Source: Paracyclopina nana (Eukaryota > Arthropoda > Copepoda > Cyclopoida > Cyclopettidae). Taken from it: a DNA stretch of 64,000 nucleotides. The position numbers were made by a program, and so were the translations under genes. The notes under the pieces were generated by a model. That model ran no database searches and was not told the origin of the DNA. It saw nothing but the letters and a program-made list of their open reading frames with translations. Location of the stretch: NCBI GenBank assembly GCA_019096065.1, contig JAGUCH010000001.1, positions 8,928,001 through 8,992,000 of the forward strand, read 5' to 3'. Below, piece after piece: positions 36,901-49,264 of the stretch. The first letter of the stretch is position 1, and each line of letters begins with the position of its first letter.

Positions 36901-37623
36901 CAACAACGAAGTTGCGTGATTGCTCATTTTTAAGTTCCGTCGGAATATTATGACAATTATCATCATGCACGAGGTTCGGTTCACATTGTACATAAGTTAC
37001 GAAGGATATTTTAAAACGTTCAGTATCTGCAAAATCTCAAGAGAGGATTAACAAAAGGGACTTTTTTGGTACCAGTTCTTCAGTTATATTCCACTCAATC
37101 ATAATATTCATACAGTTTTCATTGGTTACAAGCCATATTTATCATCACAAGTATCGTTCAAAAATAGGTGTGTAGTATTCATCATTCATCAAGATTTTTA
37201 TAGACTTTTTTAAATAGTTTTCTTTCAAGGTTATACATCATCATTTTCAGGGAAGAAAAAGGGCGGGAATAAGCCAAGAAAGTTTCATCGGTTTCATTTA
37301 TCTTCTTTCAGTTTTTAAAATCGTTTTGGTTCAAAGGTTTTCTGTTCTGCTCACCATCCATGATTCAACCAGGTTAGTTTTCACTACCGTTACTTCTTCT
37401 TGTTCCAGATTTTTTAATAGTTGCATTGCTCTTTCGAAAAAAAAAAAATGATTCCTTAACACACACAAGAAAATGGTGGAAAATTAATTGCTGTTTACCC
37501 GTCGACAACGCTATTTTTATGATTTTACATTCAGAAGAGGAGGAAATTTTTTTGTTGGTTTTCTTCAGCAGAGATTTCTTAAGCCGGCAGATTTTTGGCG
37601 AAAAGAAGATTGCCATCTTCTTT

Positions 37624-39239
37624 TTACCAGTAACCTTCCTTGACTAAGCCACCATCTCCCTCAGAAACAAAGCGTTTTCGGCCTCGAGATGGCATCTTAC
37701 GGACAAGCTCATCCGTGAGCATGCCAGCTGATTTGCAGCGGATGACAAACCTCTCCAAGATAGTGTAAGCGGCTGGAACATCAATTACAATCTCGGGCAT
37801 TACGTCATAGACGCGCTCAAAACCCTGAAAGAAAAAGGCTTAAAAGCATGGGAAAGAAACCAGGGCGATGCCAACTTACATTTTTCATTTGATCAATCGA
37901 GATGATGAAGCTCCTGAAAAGGGCTTGCAAAAGCTTGCACATCGCTTCCTCGGTCTTTTCATGCATGGATTCGATTACCATGACCACAGCCTACCAAGGA
38001 AAAATGCACTTGATCGCGACTTGGATTAATCACACAATGCAATTTACCTCATACACCAACTCGTGGTGGAAATGGGGCACCTCGAGGTCTCGTAGGCACC
38101 TGGATGCCTCCTCGACGTCCCCTGAGCAGAGGAACTCTTTAAGCAAGAGCACAATCTGCTTAATCAGGTACTTGACAGGTCTGAGGCCACCACCCACGCC
38201 CCACACGTTGTCCAGCCTCACGAGGCCGTGCTTCATGTTGAGCAAGGTATGGGCCCTGCATAGGGCCTTGCCGGCCAACTCAGTACCAACATTGCCCTTG
38301 TAGGACATAAGGAATTTAGGTGGGATGCAATCATCCGCAATAGCGCGGGATATAAAGTTGCCCAGGATCGTAGGCGCATCGGGGGTATCAAGGACCAAAT
38401 CCTCGATGTTCTTCAGCAAGTAGTCGAATGCTTTGCCAATGTCCCGTTGAGAAATAACCTTTTGGTACAGGTCTGAGATGAGGACCGAGGCCAGCTCACG
38501 ATGGGAAGGCTTATGATCCATGGCCAACTCGATGGTGATCGAGACGACCATCCAGCGACGAGAGCCCAAATTGGGCAGCATCTCTTGAAGGCTGAACAAG
38601 ACCTCGGTGCTGTCACTGTTTTCAAAGTACTCCAAAATCAGCGGCTCCACAGTCTTCCTCACGTCCTCCTCGGCCATTTCGGGCACGAGTGCCTTCAAGT
38701 CGATGTTGGACTTGCCGTTCAATGCTTTGGGCGAGTCGGCCTTTTCAGAGTCGGACTCGTAGTTGGGATCGTTAGGGTCGATCCAGGGAAGCTCTAGCTC
38801 GCAACCAAGTTTGCCCCACGTGCCTTTTCCGCCGCCGCCACCTGAATTAGAAATAATTATTGAATCCTCCAAGGTCCACTACTTAAATGACAGTACCCTT
38901 TTTGGGCAAGCCCCGGCCGAATCCGGTGCGCGATTTCCTCGAGTTTTTGGCCACTTTAACAGTGGCTGAGGGAGCCGCAGGAAAGTTGCTGCCCTCGCTG
39001 GTGGAATATGCCCTATCACGCCCGACCCCAGCTCGCTTGGCACGGCGGATGATCCGCAAGGCCGCGGCCTTTCGCTCCTCGTCCTTTAGAGGATCATCGC
39101 CGGCAGCTCCGTTTTCGCCCAGCTCGAGGTCAAGATCGTCCTCGTCGACCTCGGCGATGGCGTCACAGCTATTGCTTCGCCCATTCTTGACCGCAAAGTC
39201 AATCTCGTCAGGGAGATCGTTCAAATGCAAGCTTGCCAT
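37624..39239 (-). CDS. Pdcd4: PDCD4, inhibitor of eIF4A-dependent translation
   Basis: PDCD4 binds the helicase eIF4A through two MA3 domains and represses translation. Four coding exons, 39239-38897, 38841-38048, 37990-37880 and 37824-37624, give 482 residues (human 469), all phases consistent. The N-terminal part is acidic then basic, with [19 protein letters not shown], the conserved junction before MA3. The first MA3 domain ([18 protein letters not shown] ...) and second MA3 domain ([34 protein letters not shown]) are complete. The C terminus keeps [14 protein letters not shown], the conserved Akt/S6K-type phosphorylation site. The DSGxxS degron that recruits beta-TrCP in vertebrates is not seen. 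The start ATG is the first of a GC-rich exon and opens [15 protein letters not shown]. Confidence 0.97.
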
Positions 39240-40781
39240 TCTTCGCAGGAGTACAAACCTTTCTTGGTGTCAGTCAGAACTTGGTAACTATTACAGATGA
39301 GTCTAAAAGATGCAATGTCAGCAAAATTGAATATAAAAAGTAACATGGCGGAAAGTTGCCATACCTTTTGGATGATTGTACAGTTGGTCAAGAAGACCAA
39401 AAATATTGAGTACGCAATATGGCAGGCAATGGGGAGGCTCCTCCGAAAACAGAGAATTGTGGCAGGTTTGCAAGAAAGGAGTAGTGGAATTTCGACCAAA
39501 TGGCAATTGGTCTAGATGCAGACTAGTGCGATGACAACCAGTCTGGACGAATGGGCGTGGCCTCTCGAGCGGCGGGGGTGGCTATCAACCCAAAATACCG
39601 GGGTTAACCGAGATTTAAAGTGGAATATACACCAGAGTCGTCTGCAGCACGAAGTTGAACAAGTCGAATATGCGGAAGATGAGAATTGAGTGATCGTTCT
39701 CGCCTCTGCTTCTGCATCATGTGTTACTATTTTCAATTCAATTACGATTTCAAGCTTCATAAACAATAAGTTTTGAGTATATATTTGATTTTTCATTCCA
39801 ATCAATGCAGTCATGTTCTCATGGAGCCTTAAATTAGCTTTTATTTTTCTTAAATGAAAAAACAAAGTTGCCCAAAAAGTGAGAGTCGCTTCATCAGTGT
39901 AAATAAGACGCAGAACAAAGCGGCCTCAACCAGGGAAAAGTAAGCTCGCTGCAAAAGAGAAAGGAGTACAAAGTAATAAATGAAAAAAAGATGTGTATTT
40001 CAGGCAATCCAAACGAGCACTCTTATTTCTCTCAGCCTTATTATCAAAAAGGTACAGCTGCCATTGCTGAAATCTGAAGTCATAAGTGGAGTCCATTTCA
40101 CTTTTCAGACAAGAACATCAGGCTGCATTTCCTCTGGTGAGCTAGAATTGCGTCGAAATTTCGGGATTGTTGCCAAGCAAAGAATCCATGCAGCTTCGTG
40201 AGTAAACAAGCCTAAAGATGCCGTAAATTTTCCGAAGGCGCCACAATACCACCATAAGGTTTTGAAAAGCTACATTCTGGAAATTACTGAGGCGCGTTAA
40301 GTTGAAAAAAGAGCGGCTAAGATAGATGATGTATCTGTAGCTTGCGAGCCAAAGTTGCGTATGTTACGGTCAGGGTCGGCCTCAGTCTGCTTTGCGCGGC
40401 CTCAAACCAGCTGAGACGTAAATAGAGGAAGCTCGAGTAAATAAAGCCGAAAACTGCTGAATGTTTCTCAAACTAGGTTTCATCAAATCGGCTTATTTAG
40501 CGTCAAGTGAAATATTTAGCTCATTAATGTTGTACTGAAAATGTTTGATGTTTGGTTGCAAATTATTTTCAAAAAATGTCCTGTAATATTCAAAAATATT
40601 TTTTTGCTTTTCTAGTTGAAATTATTATTAAGATCATTTTCATAAATATTTCATTTTGCCGAGATGTTTATTAGTAAATATCAAAGTAAATTTTTGTTTA
40701 CCAAGTTTCTTGCCTTTCATCGTTGTTGAGCTTCAATAGTCGAAATTATCCCAGTTGATCGTGATTTGCCTCGCATGAAAA
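39240..40781. promoter_or_regulatory. Divergent intergenic region between PDCD4 and bS18m
   Basis: The two genes are transcribed away from each other, so this 1.5 kb should contain both promoters. No coding exon, repeat or clear core promoter motif is recognised; the part from 40500 to 40740 is strongly AT-rich. Confidence 0.4.
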
Positions 40782-41799
40782 ATGGCATGCCAAATTAAGG
40801 GAAGGGCTCTTTTGGAGCTCAAGCCTCTACTTCAAATATCTTCGGCTTCCATGTGTGAGTAAAATAGAGAAGTATTCGGTACATGATAGTACAATTTTTG
40901 TGTTTTAGGCCAATTTTATGGAAGGGTCGACATTCCTAACGCTGAGTATAAGAAAAAGAGGGGAGCTAGGCGGCCTAGAAAAGCAACAGAAATCAGTCCG
41001 CAAAAAATCGCCTTTCTTAAAGGAATAGGAGAAAATACACCATTTTGGCATCAGGGTACCATTACACCAATTTCACCCCTCGGGCGAACGCCTCACCCAA
41101 AGAGTGAGTGGCTTGATCAGCAAGAAGAAATTAAAGCTCAAGTCAAGGCTAAATCCGCAGAAGATGCGCCTGTCTGTGAAATCGTAAGTTTTAACGTTCG
41201 GTTAAGGCACTAATTATTATTCTTCAATGAATACATTATCTCTAGAGTTTTTTGTTGGATGCTTAAGATAACTTAGCTATGTTAAAAGGTAGGTAATCGG
41301 TTTAGTTCAAGATAGAGATTATGACGCCATCAAAATGATTCCCTCAATATTCGATGCAGCTTTTAATCTATCTTAATCTCTTATTTGGATTTACTGCGGT
41401 CTCGTACTTCGGAACATGAAATATTCTTCGTCCATTTCAGGATGATCCCTATCAAGATGAGCCTTCATCATGCATCCTTTGTCCGAGGAGATATGCTGCC
41501 GCGATAAGACCATCATGGAAGAACCCTAAGCTTTTGGCTCAATTCGTTTCTCCACACACAGGTCTGGTGTACAAGAAGCACTTCACTGGGCTGTGTCAGT
41601 TTATGCAGGATGAAGTAGAGCGTGAGGTCAAAAGAGCTCAAGCTTTCGGTAAATATTGCTTTTTCCTTGTACCCTCTAATGCATTCGCGTTTCATCTCGC
41701 TATTTAGGGTACATGTCGACGAAAATGAAAGACGTGATTTACTTGAAAGATCCTCCTCTTTTCGACCCAACAAGGCCCTCAAGGAAAAATCCTTACTAG
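40782..41799 (+). CDS. mRpS18C: Mitochondrial small-subunit ribosomal protein bS18m (S18C-like)
   Basis: Component of the 28S mitoribosomal subunit. Four exons, 40782-40854, 40909-41183, 41441-41648 and 41708-41799, 215 residues, phases consistent. The short first exon (MACQIKGRALLELKPLLQ) looks like a mitochondrial presequence. The bS18 core is in exon 3: CILCPRRYAA (Zn-binding CxxC), then NPKLLAQFVSPHTGLVYKKH, FTGLC, and VKRAQAFGYM; the end YLKDPPLFDPTRPSRKNPY matches the S18C class, which has YLKDP, rather than S18A or S18B. The exon 2 extension of about 90 residues (FYGRVDIPNAEYKKKRGARR) is longer than in human S18C and is of unknown role. Confidence 0.88.
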
Positions 41800-42863
41800 T
41801 TTTAAGTAAGTTAATGCAATAATTTATAGACTAGAGCCATCCATAAATACACAACGTTTCTACTATTAATGAGTATTGCACTTCTAATATCATCAAGATG
41901 GTCAATGCAGTCTTGGGAGCCGGGCGTTCTTTCCATTTATTGTTCATCGTCACATTTTGTTTAGGCATCTGAAAATTGAAAAAATTAAAGATGACTCTGC
42001 TTTGCAAGCTTAGGCAGAGGGGCCGACTTAAGAGGATTTACTACAATGCTCACTGAAAAGGTCTACTTGAAATGTTATGAAAGAACACAATTTTAAACTT
42101 TCACTAGCCAATAATTAAAATCGATTGCTCTCACTGCCTGTTAGCCTTTTGATTACAGCATCATCATTCAATTTTAATTTCTTTCCCATGGTCCTGTCAA
42201 GATTCCAATATCGGCTCTTCGTGAGCAAAGGCTTTTTTGATTGATCGATTTCATTTGTGATTCTTGAAACTGATGGCCATTTTTTATATTATTAGCTCAT
42301 AATTTTCTGGAACGTTTCCATCAGCCATTATTGAAGCCATAAGTGGCCCTTCAAAATACATGGAGTGGTTTCCGCACATATGCTCGTTTTTTTAATGAAC
42401 CCTAGAATAGTTTTGTGAACTGCTGCTTGCGTATTTAATTATCTGGTATGCTACACTCTACGTGTTGACGCTACGAAAGTATTAGAAAATAGGAAAGATG
42501 GTTAGGATTTAGGTCAAGGATTGGAGCTACTTCTACTATAAAGTGTGTTCTGAGCCTGTTTACCATATTTAGTTGAATTGCCAACATCTGAGACATAATG
42601 TGATAATGTAGTTGGAGTAGATACATCAAGAAAGTTGAATCATCGTTGCTAAATGCCCCCAGGCCTCACAAGGCAAAGAAGAAAAGAACTATCTACACGT
42701 GCGTTACTACTTTCACCATTCGTACCGTATTGAACCCACATGCTATAAAGATGCTTAAGTATGCCTTTTTCGAGACTGCTCAGTGGCCATTTCATGATAT
42801 GAAAAAATGTTTTCGGAGTTGTTTATGTTGGAAGAGGGAAAGGAGCAAGGGCAAGGTTGGGGC
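41800..42863. other. Convergent intergenic region
   Basis: The bS18m gene (+) and the chitin-binding gene (-) end towards each other here. AT-rich; no coding frame, no repeat and no canonical polyadenylation hexamer that I could assign. Confidence 0.5.
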
Positions 42864-45800
42864 TTAGTCGTCGATGCAGAAGAGGGATTGGCAATTTTTA
42901 CCATCTTCTTGGTCTTGGTAGATGAATTCGTTCAATGGGTAAAAATTGGGAGAAGCTGCGCAATCTACGTTATACCACCAATCGCAAATGAAATATTGCT
43001 GGTTGAAGATGGTGCCATTAGGGCACAAAAAGGAGTCGTAATTGCCGTTTGGTTGGCACATGTGGAACACCTAAAGAAAGCAAATTTGAATTTTATGATG
43101 GAATTCTCCCATAGACGTCACCTTCAAGGTGATACAAATAGATGGACAAGATAAGATAGCTCTTACCTGGCAATCTGCTCCGGTGTCGCCATAAATTCCT
43201 GGAAATTGCTGAGCCCCACAGTCGAATCCTGTATCGGGTACAGAAGCCAAAACCGGAAAGTCCACGCCAGCTTGTCCTAAATATATAACTTTATATCCCC
43301 AATTCTTCATTAGCTTTAAGTGCACATTAAAAATATACCTGGGATTGGATTCATGATAAATTCTCCGTTGGCTCCTGTCAAAAAAGAAAAGATATAAACG
43401 ACAAACTTAAGCGATAAGACAACTGCATCTATGTACCCTTGACCGCTGAAGCAAGGGCAATTTTGACCCCCTCAGGCACTCCGTTTGGTAATCCGTTAGG
43501 AAATCCTGGCACTACCACCTTGTCAGGCACTTGTCGACCTGCGCGAAAAGCAAGATTCTGGTTAGTTTTTCCATTCAAGAAAGTCAGGCTGGGGCCAATG
43601 GCATTTTTCCCCTGTCTCCGCAGCTCATTCACTAGTCCTTCAGCATTGGTGGAAACTAGTTCAACGTCCACGTTTTCCTCTTGTTTCTCTTGCTTTTTCT
43701 TCTTCTTGTTCTTCCTCTTCATAGCCTTCTTGGAAGGCATTTGTTGCTGCTGCTGCTCAACTGGCCCTGAACTAGTCTTCAGTTTCCCCAATTTCTGCTG
43801 CTCCACTACGTGGATAATGAGCTTTTCGGGGTTGGGTGCGAGGCCGGCCGAGCCAAAGTTTCCGCCGAAATCTTCCACCAAGTTATCGTCAAAATCGTTG
43901 TTAGCTTCATGCAAGCTTGCAGTAGAAGTGGGAAATGTGATAGGAAAATTGTTATTTGTAGTAGAAAAACTAGGGGTGGATTGGGTGGGAAAGCCCGAGA
44001 TGTGTGTGGGCGGAGGTAAGGACTGCGATTGGAAGAAAGATGTCTGTTGATGCACCTTCCGATCGAAGGGGAAACTGGAAGGCTGTGAAGGAGTGAAAAA
44101 GGTTCGCTCGGTTGTGTCTACTGCAAAATCTGGAGGCGGAGGAGGGTGTGGCGAGGAGATGCCAAGGAGCTGCTGCCCGGGTCGACGAAACACCGCCACC
44201 CCTTGCCTCTGTCCGTTATGCATTATGGTCACTAAATCACTGAACATTGTGGGCGAAGCCGTCAGCCCGCCGGGTCTGGGTGTGCTGCCACCAAAGAAGA
44301 GGCCTTGTCGTTTGTCAGCTCCCGTCACCACTTTGGCCACGTCGAATCCCATCATTTTGCGTCGACCTCGCATTTGCTTACTTGTACGGGAGTGGCCTTC
44401 GTCCTCGAACGGGGCTGAGCCCATCACTGCGCGTCCCATGTCTGAAATAGCGCTGAAGATGCTACTGAAGGACCCAGAGTTGTCATCGACACTGTTGGCC
44501 CTGTCTGAAATGGAGAAGATTGCACTACGTACTGCTCTAACATGGCAGCTCCATTTTCCAACTCAAAATTAGTTATAAGGCAAATGGTCATTTTCCTCGC
44601 GGCTGTATTGCTAGTGGCTTTTCGCTCGCGACCATACACACCGTTCGAACGTGGCCTTCTATCAGATTTCTTCTGAAATTGTGTCGTCTCACTGCGTTCA
44701 TTTAGTCAAGCATCGAAATGATATGACGAGACGTAACATAAGCAACGTATTCCCTAAAGTGCTACTCTGATTGCATCTTACACAAATTGGGAGTGATAGG
44801 AAGCTACTGCGTACCAAGCGCATTTCCAGCTTGTGTGCTTTGTTGCCTTTAAAATAATATGGTAATACAGGACATTACATCTGAGCTACTTAAGTCATTA
44901 AAGCTGCATTGTAAAAAGTAGGGGTTTTGTGTTGTTACGAAAATTGAACAGTCGACTACAATCTCATGCAGTTGTCACGTCGCGGCTGCCAATTGTGCTC
45001 AGTCGATTGCTAAAACGTTAGGGTTTTTTGTTCAACGCTGGATGCACCAGAAAAATTTTGCGACAGAATTTTTGTGGTTGTAAAAGTTCTGCGGTTTGTC
45101 AATATTCATTTTCCGGGATTTGTTGTCACCTCAGCGTATTTGTTGCGTTCCGTTTCACTTACTTTTTGGAAAAACTTGCGACGAATGTCGGAGGTCAAAC
45201 GACCATCGAGGTCAAACGCTAGTGTTGTCCTTCAATCTAGCAAAACTAGGCTAAAAATATGCAATTGGGATGCGCATGCTCATAAAAGACCGTTTTTGCA
45301 ATAATTTTGCTTATTTTGATGTACTGCATTCTCGCAGAAGCTGTTTTTAGGCTATTTTGTGTGAAACCTTAAGAGTACTGAAAAGGAGCACACTTTCTCG
45401 AGCAAGTAACTCAATACTTGCCACATCATGTTATATACATTGATTAAATGTAGTACCTGGAGCCGCTGACGTAGTGATAAAACACGAGCTCATAAGAACA
45501 CCTGCAAGAAAACAAGAAAACAAGGTTAATTCTGTGCTGAGGCAGCAATGACCATGATCTTAACTTCTCTGTAAAACACCATATGTGCCGTAGAGGGCAT
45601 CTAACCGTTTTACAAATAATTGGCATGAAACTGGGCGCAATTTAGCGAGCCAGGCGGCAAATTCGTCATTGAAATTCATATCTTTTGTTATCTCGGAAAA
45701 CGACTGCTTCTGGCATTTAAATTGGGGATTGTAGGGTGCTTCAAGTCATGGCCATAATTTTTTTCAATGACCATCCCAGAATAGTTTATGAATGATTCGA

Positions 45801-46205
45801 GTAGTTATGAATGAAATTGGCTCCGAAATTGGCTTGTGTAGCAAGCTTGAGTGATCATGAGCAGAAGAGCTCAACCATCCACAAGACACAAACTCTTGTT
45901 TCGTAATTGAAGATGATTGGAATGGAGTCAAGCTATAACACAAATGATGTCGAATCAACGATTATTATAAAGTCTACAGCGATCTTTGACAAGTTTCATC
46001 GAAAGTCATTATAATTCAAAATGTCGAAATTTTTTCGCACATGTCTGGAATTCCTTAAAATTGACAAAGGCGTTGCATAATAATATCTTGAAATTTTTCC
46101 TTATTTCCTAAAAGAGATATTTCAAGTAAAGGCTGGTGCATTCTGACGACAAGACCCAAATTCGTAAAGTTTACCTACAAATCGAAAGAGAAGCCATAGC
46201 AACAT
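42864..46205 (-). CDS. Secreted chitin-binding protein with one C-terminal CBM14 domain (CPAP1-like)
   Basis: Cuticle or matrix protein. Six coding exons: 46205-46175 (a 31-nt first exon), 45501-45457 (45 nt), 44504-43437, 43374-43339 (36 nt), 43276-43167, 43070-42864; 498 residues, phases consistent. The first two exons together make a signal peptide (MLLWLLFRFVGVLMSSCF, cleavage likely near TTSAAP). A long low-complexity middle follows, rich in Ser, Thr, Pro, Phe, with a Gln run and a lysine block (KRKNKKKKKQEKQEE, residues about 265-290). The CBM14/peritrophin-A domain is at about 413-467: six cysteines (FDC, ADC, HMC, FLC, FIC, VDC) with the aromatic core CDWWYNVDC. Two further cysteines end the protein. 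A single domain plus long linker is typical of the arthropod CPAP1 group, but no exact orthologue is named. Confidence 0.87.
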
Positions 46206-49082
46206 CAAGGAAGGTGTACATACGTACATTCAAAAATAGGCCTTTCGTTCGGGAGGTTTTTTCCATGACAGTAAATAAATCTTGTACTTTTCCTTGTACT
46301 ATTTTTTAGTGCTCGGAGGAGAAACCTTAAAGAAATCATTGAAAACACATCGATCCTTTGAAAGGAGCAATGCATTCAATTTGCAAGTACACATATAAGG
46401 TTGCAGGACAGTCTTGATTTCTCTTTCTTACACAGTATTTTTGCTGTAAATGTCGCAACTGTGTATAAACGATCCAAAATGCTACTACTACTTCATTCAC
46501 TCACGAGCTAGGAGGAATACAAAAACTTGCGAGGTTAATAACGTATAAAAGGTGTACTGAATTCGGACCTAATTTGCGGACCAGATGGTCTCAAAGTGCA
46601 AAGAAACAACAAAAGGTTTTGAAGGCCCTTTCCAAGAAAATTGGTAATTGGAACAGATGCTGACATTGAACATTGCATCTCAATGTCAAGGAGGGGCTTT
46701 ATCTAAAAAATACTATCTTGCTCATTTAACGTCCGTAAACGACTTAATTTGAGGGCACTCTCAAGTACTACCGTGAAATGCATATGTGGTTTTATCGACA
46801 AAAGTCGTACTGCACATTGACGGGGCCTTCAAAAGCTGCTTATTTGCATCGAAACTAATCTGGAGCATGTATTATTTGTGCGTTGGCTTCTGTTTTGCAT
46901 CAGCGCAACAAAAGTGTCGCCGCGCGCTGCCAAAGAGAACTAGTTCTTCCTCCTTTGAATGTATCTTCTTTAGCGGAGCATGGATGCGTGTCATGATTTG
47001 GCGGTCAACGTAATGACCATGAAAGAATTCCAAGCCAGATCGTATATTCCTCTTCATTTTTCATTAGCGTTTCGTGAGAATTTGTATTGATTCCACCTCT
47101 GATTGCGGTTAACGCTGCTTGCGTTGACAATGGGACGAAAATTCATCCTTATTCTAATCTACTGACGTGACTGCTACGTATCGAGGAACTTCCAGATGAG
47201 GACTAAAGCCTTGCATGTTTTGAAGATGGAGCATCCGCGTTGAAACAATGGAGCCTGTTCAACTCTAGAAAGCCCTTCTGGGACTCGAAAAAGTTGAGGT
47301 AACAGACAACTTTTAGTTTTTGTTCTCATGGTTTGAGTTTCATGCATTTTCTCCCCCCAATTGTATTTTCTACGCTTTTTGCTACAACATCGCAAATGGC
47401 GTGAGATTGGCTAAAACTAACGTCACTAATAGCGAGCCTCTCAATCATTCATCACCTCTTCGATTTGGCTCATTTTTCCTCTATGTCTATCAAGTATGCT
47501 ACAGTATTCTCTGATGGGAAAGTTATTTGCTGGCTTCCTATTTTTGAAAAAAAAAACCTCCGTCTCCTGCTAGACATAGGTAAAAAAGCCGCCAAAGAAG
47601 ACTTACCCACGACGGAAAGGATGAATTTTGAATGGTGACGTCTTTTGTGGCGGATGATGGCAACCCTAAAATGAAAAAAGGCTTGAATCCCGGCCGATGC
47701 TTCGTACATGTACCCTAACACGTTACTCACATGTTGAAGAGATCTTGGTTTGGCAGTTGCTAGATTTGATTTGATATTCTTCACTCGGCTACTGATGGTC
47801 AACTGACTCGAATGGAAACAGTTTCGGCGATCTTAGCCTAATTTTGGAGGACTCCGAACACTGCAAACAATGTTTCGCCAAGGTTGGCGGGGCTTTTCAA
47901 GAGTCAATCAAGAGGCCACGGAAAAAATAATCCCCCTTGACCAAGGGCCTTTCCAAAAAGAAGTAACGCAATAAGGGAGAGTACAGCTAAAATAAATTAT
48001 TTGCAGTGTGTCAGGGGCTCGCGTCAATAATTACTCGGGCCAAAAAATTCGGCTGGTTGCGACGGCGAGGATTTATTTCCCGCGCACGAACGTCGGTCCG
48101 ACCGCGTGTCGTTGCAGCAAATGCGTCAACTCCATAAAACGCGTCACCGAGCGTCAGAAGGCACACATATCAAATAGCCATGCATTTAGCTGTATGCTAC
48201 TGATGCCAAAGTAAACCAATTGCTTCGATGATTAACACGCATCCAGCTCACACATGGTGGTCATTGATCTTGAAATTGCTCTAACCTTCGGATGTCAACT
48301 ATGCCAGCATGTGGGAACTGTTGCGATGCCATTTTTTGAGAGAGGCACTAATCAAACTGTTAATAGTTTGTAACATCGCTTTGTTGCAGCAGTAGTCATT
48401 TAAAGATCATCCAAAATAGTTAACTGAATCACCGTGGAAACCGATCAATCCAAAGCCTATTAGGCATAATTGGCCAAGCAAACTAGGCTTTGCACTTTTC
48501 ATTGGTTGCCATGAGGGTGCTCCCATATTCGAATTTTCAGTCAAATAACCTTGCTAAAAGAGCAATTTTACTCGATTAGCTTAATTGAACTCGGTCGAGC
48601 CAAGTTCAGTTGGGTTTAGCTAAGTAATGTGGCTGCCGTGCTGACGAGTCAACGCGTTTGATGTCAGTAGCTGATGAGCAATGCTAGCTTTTTCTGAATT
48701 GAGCAAGCTTCAGTTGCTTCGCACCTGAGAACACTTTTTATAGCTAAGTTCAGTTGGTCAACTTTACTTAGCAAGCAAGCTAGTACTCTACAATAAATTA
48801 AGCGAAGCTAGGATGTTCCCTACATAATCATATCTGAGAACGCAACTGAGCAAAGCTCTTTTTAGTTTTTTAGTTAATATGGGATAATAACGTTGGTATT
48901 GCGCATTATTCATATGCTCAGGTTGGACTGGTTCGCCTGCTTACAAAGGCTGATATTTTGTCACAAACTCTATTGGGTTAAATCCCGGGAAAATGGCTTT
49001 TGTAACGAGCGATAAGAGCAATTTTGAAAAAATAATAATTTAAAAGTACCTGGAATAATACTTTATCAACATAATATCGCAG
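46206..49082. promoter_or_regulatory. Divergent intergenic region between the chitin-binding and NPF-receptor genes
   Basis: 2.9 kb between two genes transcribed away from each other. Mostly AT-rich with no coding exon recognised. A GC-rich patch at about 48008-48160 contains repeated GCGTC/GCGTCA words like those in the block near 18 kb. An intron acceptor (ATATCGCAG) ending at 49082 shows the receptor transcript begins further upstream, so a leader exon probably lies in this region. Confidence 0.4.
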
Positions 49083-49264
49083 GTGAATCAGGCCTCGATC
49101 TGCTGCTCTGCTGCGGCCATCATCTGTCCAAGAATGTTGCTCTCGCTTGCATCAAGGCCTCGAGGAGAGCCTCCATTCGGCCGTCAGTCAAGAGCGCTGC
49201 AGCCTCTTTTTGGAGGCCAGAGCTTCACAGCAGTCATTGTCACTCAGTGGCTTTGGTCGTGAAA

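Noticed and set aside
43439-44050. 203-codon + strand frame opposite the chitin-binding gene
   Set aside because: Mirror frame of the large coding exon 43437-44504; its Cys/Phe-rich content is the complement of Lys/Gln codons.
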